Shown: positions 15,747-23,387 of the stretch, piece after piece
How the letters are laid out: the number at the start of each line of letters is the position of its first letter
Numbering within the stretch: position 1 is the first letter of the stretch
Assembly (NCBI GenBank): GCA_031254455.1
Contig: JAIRUI010000008.1
Location: 1 to 24,703 of the forward strand
Reading direction: 5' to 3'
Source: Chitinispirillales bacterium
Lineage (GTDB): Bacteria; Fibrobacterota; Chitinivibrionia; Chitinivibrionales; Chitinivibrionaceae
DNA length: 24,703 bases
Translations under genes and position numbers: made by a program
The notes under the pieces: generated by a model
What the model saw: the letters and a program-made list of their open reading frames with translations, nothing else
What the model was told of the DNA's origin: nothing
The model's database searches: none

Positions 15747-16947
15747 ACGAGAAGCGTTTGTTGCTTTACAAACTGCGTTTGAAACGTTTAAGAGCCGTTC
15801 GGAACAATTGGCGGCGGCTTACGGTTCAATGGAAAAACAGTTTGAAAAACTAACTGTTGAACTCGACGAAAAAAACCGTAAACTTGAAGAAGCGCATTCC
15901 GTTTTGGATAGTATTCTATCTACCATGCACAACGGCGTTATCGCAGTAAACACAAGTGAAATAATAACGCATTTTAATTCGGCGGCGCAAAAAACAACCG
16001 GTTATTCGGCTAACGACGCTGTCGGATCGGCATTCCGAGAGTTTTTTGGAGACAAAGGGCTTTCCGAGAAAAATGTTTTAGACGTATTAAAATCGGGAAA
16101 GGGGTATGACCGTGACGAAAAAATTATCTGGAATAAAGACGGTTCGCCCGTACCCGTAGTTTATCAAAGTTCGCTTTTAAGAAACGCTCACGGAGAATTG
16201 CTCGGCGCGGTAGAAATTTTTAACGATATTTCAAAAATTAAGCAGCTTGAAAGTGAAAATCAACAAAACCGCGTTTTGGCGGCGCTTGGCGAAATGGCGG
16301 CGACACTTGCGCACGAAATTAAAAATCCTCTCGGCGCAATGGGAACTTGGGCGCGGCTCTTGGATAAAAGTTTTGAAACAGACGACAAACGCAAACAGAC
16401 AATCGGAAAAATTATTGATGCGCTTTCACGGCTTAATAAAATCGTATCAAGTATGCTGATTTTCGGTCGGCAAAGTAAGCCGCAGTTACAGACGCTCAAT
16501 TTGAAACCGCTGCTCTCGGAATTTGTTGACAGTATGGAAATAGAAGTCGTTTTCGGTAACGGAACACAGATCGAAGTTAATAAAGAATGGGATGAAGCGC
16601 CGCTTATAGTCCAAATAGACCCTGAAAAATTTCGGCAGGTTTTGATGAATATTGCATTAAATTCCGTTCAAGCTATGGGCGAAACCGGAATTTTACGCGT
16701 TTCGTGTAAAACAAGCGAGAGAGAAGATGGAAACTACGCGATAATTTCAATAGCCGATACCGGTCCCGGCATTCCAAAAAACGAATTGGAAAGAATTTTT
16801 ACGCCTTTTCATACCACAAAAGAAGACGGAACCGGTTTAGGACTTGCGATAGTCAAAAAATTGGTGGATTTTCACGGAGGCGTTATCGACGTAGAGAGTG
16901 AAATCGGAAAGGGCGCAGTATTTCATATTTTTTTACCGTTGAAATAG
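15733..16947 (+). CDS. Soluble PAS-domain sensor histidine kinase (FlrB/FleS/NtrB-like)
   Basis: A 404-aa cytoplasmic two-component kinase with no membrane segment. Domain order: coiled coil (about 1-58), PAS (59-170, with MHNGVIAVNTSEIITHFN and AVEIFNDIS), HisKA with LGEMAATLAHEIKNPLGAMG (phospho-acceptor H194), then HATPase_c with N box MNIALNSVQAM (305-315), G1 DTGPGIP (342-348), F box FTPFHTT (356-362) and G2 GTGLGLAIV (366-374). The HEIKNPL box and the lack of membrane spans fit the FlrB/FleS/AtoS group, which pairs with sigma-54 activators and often times flagellar gene expression. No response regulator is in the window, so it is either an orphan here or paired elsewhere. Its 3' end overlaps the convergent membrane-protein gene by 25 bases. 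Confidence 0.88.
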   Translation: MELNEREAFVALQTAFETFKSRSEQLAAAYGSMEKQFEKLTVELDEKNRKLEEAHSVLDSILSTMHNGVIAVNTSEIITHFNSAAQKTTGYSANDAVGSAFREFFGDKGLSEKNVLDVLKSGKGYDRDEKIIWNKDGSPVPVVYQSSLLRNAHGELLGAVEIFNDISKIKQLESENQQNRVLAALGEMAATLAHEIKNPLGAMGTWARLLDKSFETDDKRKQTIGKIIDALSRLNKIVSSMLIFGRQSKPQLQTLNLKPLLSEFVDSMEIEVVFGNGTQIEVNKEWDEAPLIVQIDPEKFRQVLMNIALNSVQAMGETGILRVSCKTSEREDGNYAIISIADTGPGIPKNELERIFTPFHTTKEDGTGLGLAIVKKLVDFHGGVIDVESEIGKGAVFHIFLPLK

Positions 16948-17822
16948 AACAGAAAGATTCCCGGAATCATAAAAATAACACTGTTGCATAAAAGCAAAAT
17001 GTATGAAACCGCAAATGCAATTATCTCGTCACAGAACAATGCGGTAAACGCCCATTCTCTAACGCCTATCGACGCTATCGTTATAGACAAAAACGGCATA
17101 ACGCAGTAAGCGATAGAAACACGGTATAATACGTAATCTAACGAAACAGGCAGCAATAAATTAAAAATAAGCGCCGCCTGAATTATCAAAGCCGCATTCT
17201 GCAATATAGAAACAGAGAATAATTTAATAAAATCCGTAAAAAAATTTGCACTTAACTTGGTTTTAGATGAAATTATAATAATTGCGATTAAAATAATACT
17301 TACTACGACAAGTAAAACACATAAAATTCCGGCGGCAGACGATAAACGGTACGTAAAATAAGTATTATTTTGGCAAACATCCGTTATGCCGTTGGAGAAG
17401 AATCCTACGAGACATAAATAAAATACCGCACCTCCAATAAAAAAAAGCGTAAGCATAGCTATCGCTCCGTCAAGAATCACCGCGTAAGTCCCATGTTTTT
17501 TATCAGTATTTTCCAAATAAAAAGCCTTTGCCAAATCGCCGCTTCGCGCAGGAGTGATCGTTCCTAAAAACTGTCCTACAAAATAAGACTTTAATATAGA
17601 CTTTTTACTTACCGAAATATTTAAAATTTTCAGTGAAAAATACCACCGAAGAAAAAGAAAAAATTGTTGTATAAATCCGAATGTTACCGCGATAAAAAAT
17701 ACGAAACCTAATTTTTCAATATTATGTATTTGTGAAAAATCCACATTTTTATTTACATAAAAAAATAAAAAGAATGTCGCTAAAATTTTAGCGGATAAAA
17801 TTACGACTTCTTTACTTTTCAC
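16923..17822 (-). CDS. Lysylphosphatidylglycerol synthase TM-like (UPF0104/YbhN-type) membrane protein
   Basis: A 299-aa polytopic inner-membrane protein with about eight hydrophobic segments. The signature region near residues 70-110, LRWYFSLKILNISVS then YFVGQFLGTITPARSGDLAKA, matches the UPF0104 hallmark 'R-W-x-x-L ... x-x-F-x-N-x-x-x-P-x-x-x-G-D'. Members are lipid-linked flippases or the membrane half of MprF. No soluble aminoacyl-transferase domain is present, so this is the stand-alone form, with unknown substrate. I use the GTG at 17822 with GAGG eight bases upstream; the frame can be extended to a TTG at 17855, but that overlaps priA. It starts 10 bases after the priA stop and probably shares its transcript. 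Confidence 0.72.
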   Translation of the reverse strand: MKSKEVVILSAKILATFFLFFYVNKNVDFSQIHNIEKLGFVFFIAVTFGFIQQFFLFLRWYFSLKILNISVSKKSILKSYFVGQFLGTITPARSGDLAKAFYLENTDKKHGTYAVILDGAIAMLTLFFIGGAVFYLCLVGFFSNGITDVCQNNTYFTYRLSSAAGILCVLLVVVSIILIAIIIISSKTKLSANFFTDFIKLFSVSILQNAALIIQAALIFNLLLPVSLDYVLYRVSIAYCVMPFLSITIASIGVREWAFTALFCDEIIAFAVSYILLLCNSVIFMIPGIFLFYFNGKKI

Positions 17823-17832
17823 AACCTGCGCC

Positions 17833-19944
17833 TCACCATAAATTTGTCGGATCAATATCTATTTTGTAATAAACTTCTTTTTTACTTTTTTGAGGCAACG
17901 ATTTACGCAAAAAATCAATTGATTCAAAAAGACGATGCGGGCTAAAACTTTTTAACAAAATAACAAAATTAAATTTATTCTCTACCTTAAAAACCGCCGA
18001 TTGAACGGGTCCAAGAACTATTACTTCGCTGGAAAATTCACGTAAAATCCGCATTATTTGCAATGAAAGATTTTCAGTCGATTTTTCTTTTGTTCCGGTA
18101 ATTTTTATCTTAGCGATTTTGGTAAAAGGCGGATAGTTTAATTTTTCCCTATCGACAATCGATTTTTTATAATATCCGTCAAAATCATGGCTTTGTGAAT
18201 ATATAATAGACGGTTCATTCGGTGAAAATGTTTGAATAAGTACAAAACCTTTATCGTCCGACCTGCCGGCTCTCCCCGCGACCTGTGTCAAAAGTTGAAA
18301 CATTTTTTCTCCCGCACGGAAATCAGGAACACAAAGCCCGATATCCGCCTGTAAAACACCTACAAGTTTAACGTTAGGAAAATCCAAACCTTTTGCGACC
18401 ATTTGCGTTCCAAGAAGAATATCGTATTTTTGTGACGCAAAATCAAGAATTTTTTCTACATATCCTCTTTTCCCGCTCGTCGTATCGGCGTCCATACGCA
18501 AAACTTTAGATTCAGGGAAAAGAAGACTCAATTCGTCTTCAACTTTTTGTATTCCGGTTCCTTCAAAATTAACCTTTTCTTCTCCGCAATTTTCGCACTT
18601 ATAATTAGGTTTCTCGCCGTATCCGCAAATATGACACCTCAAAACATCTCCGTTACGATGATAAACCAAACCGACGGAACAATTAGGACATTGTTTTATC
18701 GTACTGCATTTTTCGCATATAAGCGTTACCGAGTACCCTCGTCTGTTCAAAAGTAAAATAATTTGTTTCTTTTCGTCTAAACTATCTTGGATACCCGTTC
18801 GTAATTCGTCTGAAATTATTGTTTTCCAACCGCTCATATTTACGATTTTTACTTCGGGAAGTTTTGCGGCGCTATGCCGACTTACCAAATCTATTCTTTC
18901 ATATTTCCCTATTTTTGTGTTGTAAAAACTTTCAAAAGACGGAGTCGCGCTTCCCAATATTATTTTTGCGCTTTGAAATTTCGCCCTTACGACCGCAATA
19001 TCCCTTGCATTGTAACGCGGTTCCGGATCGGTCTGTTTATAAGAAGAATCATGTTCCTCGTCAACTACAATAAGTCCGACATTGTCCATAGGAACCAAAA
19101 CAGCGCTTCTAACGCCTATCAATAACTTACGTTCTCCAAGCGATGCGCTCTCAATAGCGTCACGCCTTTCTCCGACAGACATTCTGCTGTGTATTACCGC
19201 CGATACGATTCCCAAAGCGTTTTCAAATCGAGAAATTGTTTGCGGCGTAAGCGAAATCTCCGGCACCAAAATTATTACCGACTTCCCCTCCGAAAGCATT
19301 CTTCGGGCGACCTCTATATAAACGTGAGTTTTACCGCTTCCGGTAATTCCAAAAAGCAAAAACGGCTTTTTCAAATCGGGATTTAATATGGTTTCTACCG
19401 CGCTTTTCTGTTCTTGCGAAAGCGTAATATCTTTACTTTTGAAATCCAATCGTTCAACACCCGCTTCACGATAAATTTTCTCAGTTTTACGAACAATATC
19501 TCCGTTTTTTATCTTTTTTCGTAAATAATAATCGCTTATATTCAACATTTCTTTTATTTTCTGCGCCGAAAATCCTACGCTTTCAGAAGAATTATTTATA
19601 TAATAAAGCGTAACTTCTTTTTCCTTTTTGTTTGCGATGCTTTTATTAAAAATCGGTTTTAATATTTTATTAAAAGGGCAATGATAATAATGTGAAATCC
19701 ACCGATAAAATTTTATTATATATTCGCAATTATAATTATTCTGCGAAATTTTAAGCGTTTCTATTTCTTTAAGATTCTCAATTTCCGAACGGTTTTTCAG
19801 TTTAACGACTAATCCCCAAATTTTTATATTGCGAAACGGCACCCTTACGTTCATCCCGATTTTTATTTCGTTTTCGTAAATTTCAGGAACAATATAGTCA
19901 AACACGCCGTCAACCGCTATAGGAAAAACTATCTCGGCAATCAT
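17833..19944 (-). CDS. priA: Primosomal replication protein PriA (replication-restart helicase)
   Basis: A 703-aa 3'-5' helicase that reloads the replisome at stalled forks. The N-terminal DNA-binding region (1-100) starts AEIVFPIAVDGVFDY. Walker A GITGSGKT is at about 199-206, DEEH (295-298) is followed by DSSYKQTDPEPRYNARD, and GSATPS lies near 332. Eight zinc-binding cysteines (410, 413, 419, 422, 437, 440, 450, 453) have the same spacing as in E. coli. GTQMVAKGLDFPNV and QVAGRAGR complete the helicase core. Length is usual. The ATG at 19944 overlaps the upstream stop as TAATG, so translation is coupled to the PfkB-like gene; the TTG at 19959 gives a longer but unlikely start. Confidence 0.97.
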   Translation of the reverse strand: MIAEIVFPIAVDGVFDYIVPEIYENEIKIGMNVRVPFRNIKIWGLVVKLKNRSEIENLKEIETLKISQNNYNCEYIIKFYRWISHYYHCPFNKILKPIFNKSIANKKEKEVTLYYINNSSESVGFSAQKIKEMLNISDYYLRKKIKNGDIVRKTEKIYREAGVERLDFKSKDITLSQEQKSAVETILNPDLKKPFLLFGITGSGKTHVYIEVARRMLSEGKSVIILVPEISLTPQTISRFENALGIVSAVIHSRMSVGERRDAIESASLGERKLLIGVRSAVLVPMDNVGLIVVDEEHDSSYKQTDPEPRYNARDIAVVRAKFQSAKIILGSATPSFESFYNTKIGKYERIDLVSRHSAAKLPEVKIVNMSGWKTIISDELRTGIQDSLDEKKQIILLLNRRGYSVTLICEKCSTIKQCPNCSVGLVYHRNGDVLRCHICGYGEKPNYKCENCGEEKVNFEGTGIQKVEDELSLLFPESKVLRMDADTTSGKRGYVEKILDFASQKYDILLGTQMVAKGLDFPNVKLVGVLQADIGLCVPDFRAGEKMFQLLTQVAGRAGRSDDKGFVLIQTFSPNEPSIIYSQSHDFDGYYKKSIVDREKLNYPPFTKIAKIKITGTKEKSTENLSLQIMRILREFSSEVIVLGPVQSAVFKVENKFNFVILLKSFSPHRLFESIDFLRKSLPQKSKKEVYYKIDIDPTNLW

Positions 19945-20882
19945 TATATTTCCGCACAAATAATACTGTCAAGCGTATTGCCGCACAAACATTTTCGGGT
20001 AGCGCAATCCGCCGCGTATCGGGCGGCGTCGGGCGGCGTTTCTCCTTTGAGAATCGCCGCAATAAACGCCCCGTTAAAAACCGACCCGGAATAAGAAAAA
20101 TATCCTTCGTTTCCCACTTTTTCCACTGGAATTTCCACAATTGTCGGCGCCATATTTCTTGAATCGTTAAGATAACCGAGGAATACGCTTTCTCCCGCAT
20201 TTCTAACCGCCGCATACTGAACTCCGTTTTCCAACAAAATACCTGCGACCACTGACGGATTATCGGCGCCAAAAATAGGAATAGTTTCTCGAGAAGCGAC
20301 AGAAATAGAGAAAAAATCAATAAACGGCAAAAGCATCCAAATCGTTTCTCTAAGGTACGACAAATTATGCCTGTGCAAACGTAAATTCGGATCAAAAGCA
20401 ACCATTTTATTATTGTTATGCGCATAAAAAAAACTCTCAAAAACAAAAGACCGCGCCTCTTTAGACGAAAGCGTAAATCCGCTTGAAGCATAAATCGTTC
20501 TGCTGTTATTCAGCAATTCTATGTTGGCGTTCGACGGTAAATTATTGTAGAAACCTCCCGTATGAGTATAAAACGACTCGCGTAATTCGTTATCTGAATT
20601 TGAAATAATTTCTATCCCGTTATAGCCGATATCGGACAAACAATAATCTGTTTTTATATTATTTTTTTTCAATGTTTCCATAATTAAATTTTCGTAAGGA
20701 TCTTGTGCGATTACCGAATAAAGTCCGCTGTTAAGCCCGCATTTGGCTAACGTCGCCGCAACAAAAATATCGCTTCCGCCGACACTAGGATTTTCAAGTC
20801 TTGCATTCGCAATATCACAATCTTTAATTATATATTGAACCATAGGCTTGCCAAAAACCGTCAAATCATATTTTTTATCCAC
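19944..20882 (-). CDS. PfkB-fold carbohydrate kinase-like protein with degenerate catalytic motif
   Basis: A 312-aa ribokinase-family protein. The first signature is partly kept: SVGGSDIFVAATLAKCG (33-49) matches the 'G-G-x-x-x-N-x-A' sugar-binding region, though the Asn is replaced. FDPNLR (163-168) and a later ASRE (196-199) match the family's 'D-x-N-x-R' and 'N-x-x-E' elements. The second signature, normally GAGD with the catalytic Asp, reads YSGS (264-267) within GYFSYSGSVFNGAF, so the Asp base and much of the anion hole are missing. It may be a pseudokinase or bind sugars or nucleotides without phosphorylating them. The start is a GTG preceded by a run of nine G acting as the SD. It lies between a nucleotidyltransferase gene (13 bases) and priA (1-base overlap). 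The substrate cannot be deduced. Confidence 0.8.
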   Translation of the reverse strand: MDKKYDLTVFGKPMVQYIIKDCDIANARLENPSVGGSDIFVAATLAKCGLNSGLYSVIAQDPYENLIMETLKKNNIKTDYCLSDIGYNGIEIISNSDNELRESFYTHTGGFYNNLPSNANIELLNNSRTIYASSGFTLSSKEARSFVFESFFYAHNNNKMVAFDPNLRLHRHNLSYLRETIWMLLPFIDFFSISVASRETIPIFGADNPSVVAGILLENGVQYAAVRNAGESVFLGYLNDSRNMAPTIVEIPVEKVGNEGYFSYSGSVFNGAFIAAILKGETPPDAARYAADCATRKCLCGNTLDSIICAEI

Positions 20883-20885
20883 AAG

Positions 20886-20894
20886 CCCCCCCCC
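20886..20894 (-). promoter_or_regulatory. Run of nine G (minus strand) serving as Shine-Dalgarno
   Basis: The 13-base gap between the nucleotidyltransferase stop (TAA) and the GTG start of the PfkB-like gene is almost filled by G9, with three bases between it and the GTG. It is the only SD-like sequence there. Because it lies outside both genes, slippage would change spacing, not reading frame. Confidence 0.6.
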
Positions 20895-20895
20895 T

Positions 20896-22128
20896 TTATA
20901 AACCGAATTTTGTGATAATCTCCGTCAAGACGTTAAGATCTTCGACATTTTTTATTACATGAAAATCATCGTTGGAAATGGTAAGCACCGCAGGTTTTTT
21001 GGCAAAAGAAATAATGTCCGTCGCGGCAAATCCGATTTTAGACGATAAATCAATTCCTTCCAAAATAATTTTCGGCGGCGTCGCGTAATCCGACATTTCA
21101 ACGTTTTTCAACAAATCGATGTCAAAAACATAAAATCCGGTGTTATACGGCAAAAATTTTCCATTTTCGTCTTTTACTTTATAAGTATCACAAGTTCGCA
21201 TGTTTTTTTCGACAATACGTAAATTAAAATCGCCGTCGTTTTTTACGGAAACAAAAGTTCCATACGGGTCGTATTCGGGAAAGTTTTCCCGCAAAATTCC
21301 AATCCCCAAACCGTCGTAATTTAATCCGGCGGCGGCAATAACGGGAAGTATCCGTTTTGAGTAAACCGCCGTCCCTTGTAAAACGATTATTTTTTTTATT
21401 CCGTTTTTTTCAAGATTTTCTAAAATCGATTTCCCGTTTTTCTGCGGCTCTTTAAGCTTCGCTATAGGGCCGCCCGTTTCATCCGGATTCTTGACGGGTT
21501 TTATTTCCGAACCGTTTATCTCAAACACTATTTTGTCGTCGCAAGTAAGATGGAATCGTTCGTTTTGAGCGATAATTTCAATATTTTTTACGCCGAAATT
21601 CGCATTTTCCGATAAAATTTTCGGAATAATTTCATCCGTATCCGAATTTTTCGGTCCCGTCGTTATTATCGTCGGAATTTCGTAATTTATGGATTTTGAC
21701 AATTCGGCTATCGTTTTAAGGTTTACTTCCAATGCGCCGAATTTGAATTTCGTGTTTGGAATCGGAAACGTCGCTTTCGTAAAGTCTCTCAAATCGTCTT
21801 TGGAATAACCTCTTTCTTCAAGCGATAAACGGAGTCTTTCTCCTTCACCGCCCGCCATTATCAAAACCGCATATTTTTTTATATCCTGTAAATTTACCGA
21901 AATCTGCGAATAATCTATGCGCTGCGGATATTTTTGCCGCGCGCCCAAAAGGATATTTTTTGCGGCTATACCGTTCTCAATCGCTTTTGTTTTTTGCCGT
22001 CTTTGTTTGCAAAACTCTTCAAAAGAAACATTTTCCCGTAAATATTTTTCTATTTTCGCTTGCTGCGAAATATCGTAATTTTCGTAATTCCAAACGAAGC
22101 GCTCTATTTTTTCTTTATCCCACGGCAT
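20896..22128 (-). CDS. UDP-sugar pyrophosphorylase-type nucleotidyltransferase (410 aa)
   Basis: A soluble NTP-transferase-fold enzyme that likely joins UTP to a sugar 1-phosphate. An N-terminal helical region (1-80) precedes the fold, as in eukaryotic-type UDP-GlcNAc/UDP-glucose pyrophosphorylases. LIMAGGEGERLRLSL (about 89-103) is a variant of the nucleotide-binding 'L-x-x-G-G-x-G-T-R-L' loop. TKATFPIPN follows near 117, the place of the K-P motif. TTGPKNSDT and YNTGFYVFDIDLL (about 328-340) fit later strands; the latter is typical where the sugar is bound. I use the ATG at 22128, with AGGGG six to seven bases upstream; an ATG at 22170 has no good SD and nearly abuts the ABC gene. The exact sugar is not clear, and the family is long-form UGP/AGX-like, not GalU-like. 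Confidence 0.72.
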   Translation of the reverse strand: MPWDKEKIERFVWNYENYDISQQAKIEKYLRENVSFEEFCKQRRQKTKAIENGIAAKNILLGARQKYPQRIDYSQISVNLQDIKKYAVLIMAGGEGERLRLSLEERGYSKDDLRDFTKATFPIPNTKFKFGALEVNLKTIAELSKSINYEIPTIITTGPKNSDTDEIIPKILSENANFGVKNIEIIAQNERFHLTCDDKIVFEINGSEIKPVKNPDETGGPIAKLKEPQKNGKSILENLEKNGIKKIIVLQGTAVYSKRILPVIAAAGLNYDGLGIGILRENFPEYDPYGTFVSVKNDGDFNLRIVEKNMRTCDTYKVKDENGKFLPYNTGFYVFDIDLLKNVEMSDYATPPKIILEGIDLSSKIGFAATDIISFAKKPAVLTISNDDFHVIKNVEDLNVLTEIITKFGL

Positions 22129-22175
22129 ATACTTTCCCCTTACCTGCTTAAACGAAAATAATAAATGCATATTAA

Positions 22176-22955
22176 CTATTGCAATCTCGGCACCGCGTCA
22201 AGCAAAATTTTCGTATATTCGTTTTTCGGATTATTCACAACTTCTTCGCAATCTCCTTCTTCGACAATTTTTCCCATGTACATAACGGCGACACGGTCGG
22301 CAATATGATTTATAACGGCGAGATCGTGTGAAATAAACAAATAAGAGAGCATAAATTCGTTTTTCAAATCCTGCATAAGATTCAGAATCTGCGCCTGAAT
22401 TGAAACGTCAAGCGAAGAAACCGGTTCGTCGGCAATAATCAGTTTAGGTTTAACCGACAACGCTCTCGCAATCGAGATTCGCTGACATTGTCCGCCGGAA
22501 AATTGATGCGGATAGCGATTCAGTGAATTTTTGGCGATTCCTACGCAGTCTATCAATCTTTCAATTTCATTTTTTCGCTCAATCTTATCAAATTTTGTGT
22601 GAATCTTTAACGGCTCTTCCAAAATATCAAAAATTGTCTGACGCGGATTTAACGAACTTATAGGATCCTGAAAAATTATTTGCATTTTACTGCGGTATTT
22701 CTTAAGTCCGCCGAAACTAATATCCGTAATGTCGTTACCGTCAAGAATTATTCGCCCCGAAGCGGGATTTATCAAGCGTATCGCGGTTTTACCGAGCGTA
22801 GTTTTTCCGCAACCGGATTCGCCGACCAAACCTAAAACTTCGTTGTCGTTTATCTTAAGCGAAACGTTATCCACCGCGCGCAAGACCTGTTTTTCGGAAC
22901 TTAACGGCGAATTTTTCAATGAAAAATCGACCGTAATGTTTTTTAATTCAAGCAT
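22176..22955 (-). CDS. Oligopeptide-type ABC transporter ATP-binding protein (OppF/DppF-like)
   Basis: A 259-aa ABC ATPase, membrane-associated on the inside. Walker A GESGCGKTT (45-53), Q loop at 96 in IIFQDPISSLNPR (the OppF/DppF hallmark), signature FSGGQCQR (152-159), Walker B LIIADEP (172-178), D loop SSLD (180-183) and H210. Full OppF proteins are about 320-330 aa with a C-terminal oligo-HPY extension, here almost absent; it ends NPKNEYTKILLDAVPRLQ. The ATG at 22955 has AAGGA five bases upstream; the frame extends to 22991 without support. No permease or binding-protein gene is next to it, so its partners are elsewhere or outside the window. It leads the leftward group toward priA. Confidence 0.9.
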   Translation of the reverse strand: MLELKNITVDFSLKNSPLSSEKQVLRAVDNVSLKINDNEVLGLVGESGCGKTTLGKTAIRLINPASGRIILDGNDITDISFGGLKKYRSKMQIIFQDPISSLNPRQTIFDILEEPLKIHTKFDKIERKNEIERLIDCVGIAKNSLNRYPHQFSGGQCQRISIARALSVKPKLIIADEPVSSLDVSIQAQILNLMQDLKNEFMLSYLFISHDLAVINHIADRVAVMYMGKIVEEGDCEEVVNNPKNEYTKILLDAVPRLQ

Positions 22956-23191
22956 AAATTCCTTAAATCGCTGTATTGTCCTAAAAAACATAAAATTTTA
23001 TTTAAAATACGCTTATCGCCTTAGTTTGTGCAACATACACGTATATAATTCCCGTATTTTACTTTTATTTTTAAAAAGGTTTTCGCAAATATTATATTTA
23101 CTTTAGAATTTAACTTGAAGCCATGATTACTTTTTTAATATAAGCGTTGTATTTTTGGCAGGAATTGCGATTAAAGATATATTTTCAAAAG
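22956..23191. promoter_or_regulatory. Intergenic region with candidate divergent promoters
   Basis: This AT-rich gap separates the leftward ABC gene from two rightward tiny ORFs. Leftward, a GTGCAA (23028-23033, -35-like on the minus strand) and AAAATA (23004-23009, -10-like) have an 18-base spacer. Rightward, TTGAAG (23115-23120) and TAATAT (23136-23141) are 15 bases apart, which is short. Both are weak matches to sigma-70 sites. No longer ORF or RNA gene is visible. Confidence 0.3.
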
Positions 23192-23284
23192 GTGTGGAAG
23201 TTGACAAGTTTTGTCGGATTGGGTTTGTCTGTTTTCTTTTGTATTTTGGGAATTGTTTTTATTGCTATAAACAAGGAAGGGTAA
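23192..23284 (+). CDS. Tiny single-span membrane peptide (about 30 aa)
   Basis: A frame of 30 codons from GTG at 23192, or 27 from TTG at 23201, ends in TAA at 23282-23284. AAAGG (23188-23192) suits the TTG better (eight bases). The product is a hydrophobic helix (FVGLGLSVFFCILGIVFIAI) followed by NKEG: a single membrane span with a short polar tail. It is followed one base later by a second small membrane ORF. Very small accessory peptides of this shape occur beside sodium-solute symporters, but no such transporter is in the window. No family can be claimed. Confidence 0.42.
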   Translation: MWKLTSFVGLGLSVFFCILGIVFIAINKEG

Positions 23285-23285
23285 T

Positions 23286-23387
23286 ATGAATGATATAAAC
23301 ATGATAATTTTCAGTATTTCTATTATTGTAGTGGCGTTTTTTTCCGTAGTCTTTATTAATTTCGCGGACAAAAAGAAAAAAATGTAA
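23286..23387 (+). CDS. Tiny single-span membrane peptide (33 aa)
   Basis: An ATG at 23286 is preceded by the strong SD AAGGAAGGG (23273-23281). The 33-aa product has a polar N-terminus (MNDIN), a membrane span (about 6-26) and a basic end DKKKKM, which fits an inner-membrane helix with its C-terminus inside. It starts one base after the upstream tiny ORF stops, so the two would be translated together. Similar small subunits occur in symporters and oxidases, but no partner gene is adjacent. Confidence 0.52.
   Translation: MNDINMIIFSISIIVVAFFSVVFINFADKKKKM

Noticed and set aside
19910..20491. A 193-codon frame overlapping the PfkB-like gene in another frame on the same strand
   Set aside because: The translation is low-complexity (Leu, Phe, Arg rich) and the main frame matches the PfkB family across its length.
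19960..20882. Functional ribokinase/fructokinase annotation
   Set aside because: The GAGD catalytic motif is replaced by YSGS, so naming an active kinase or a substrate is not supported.
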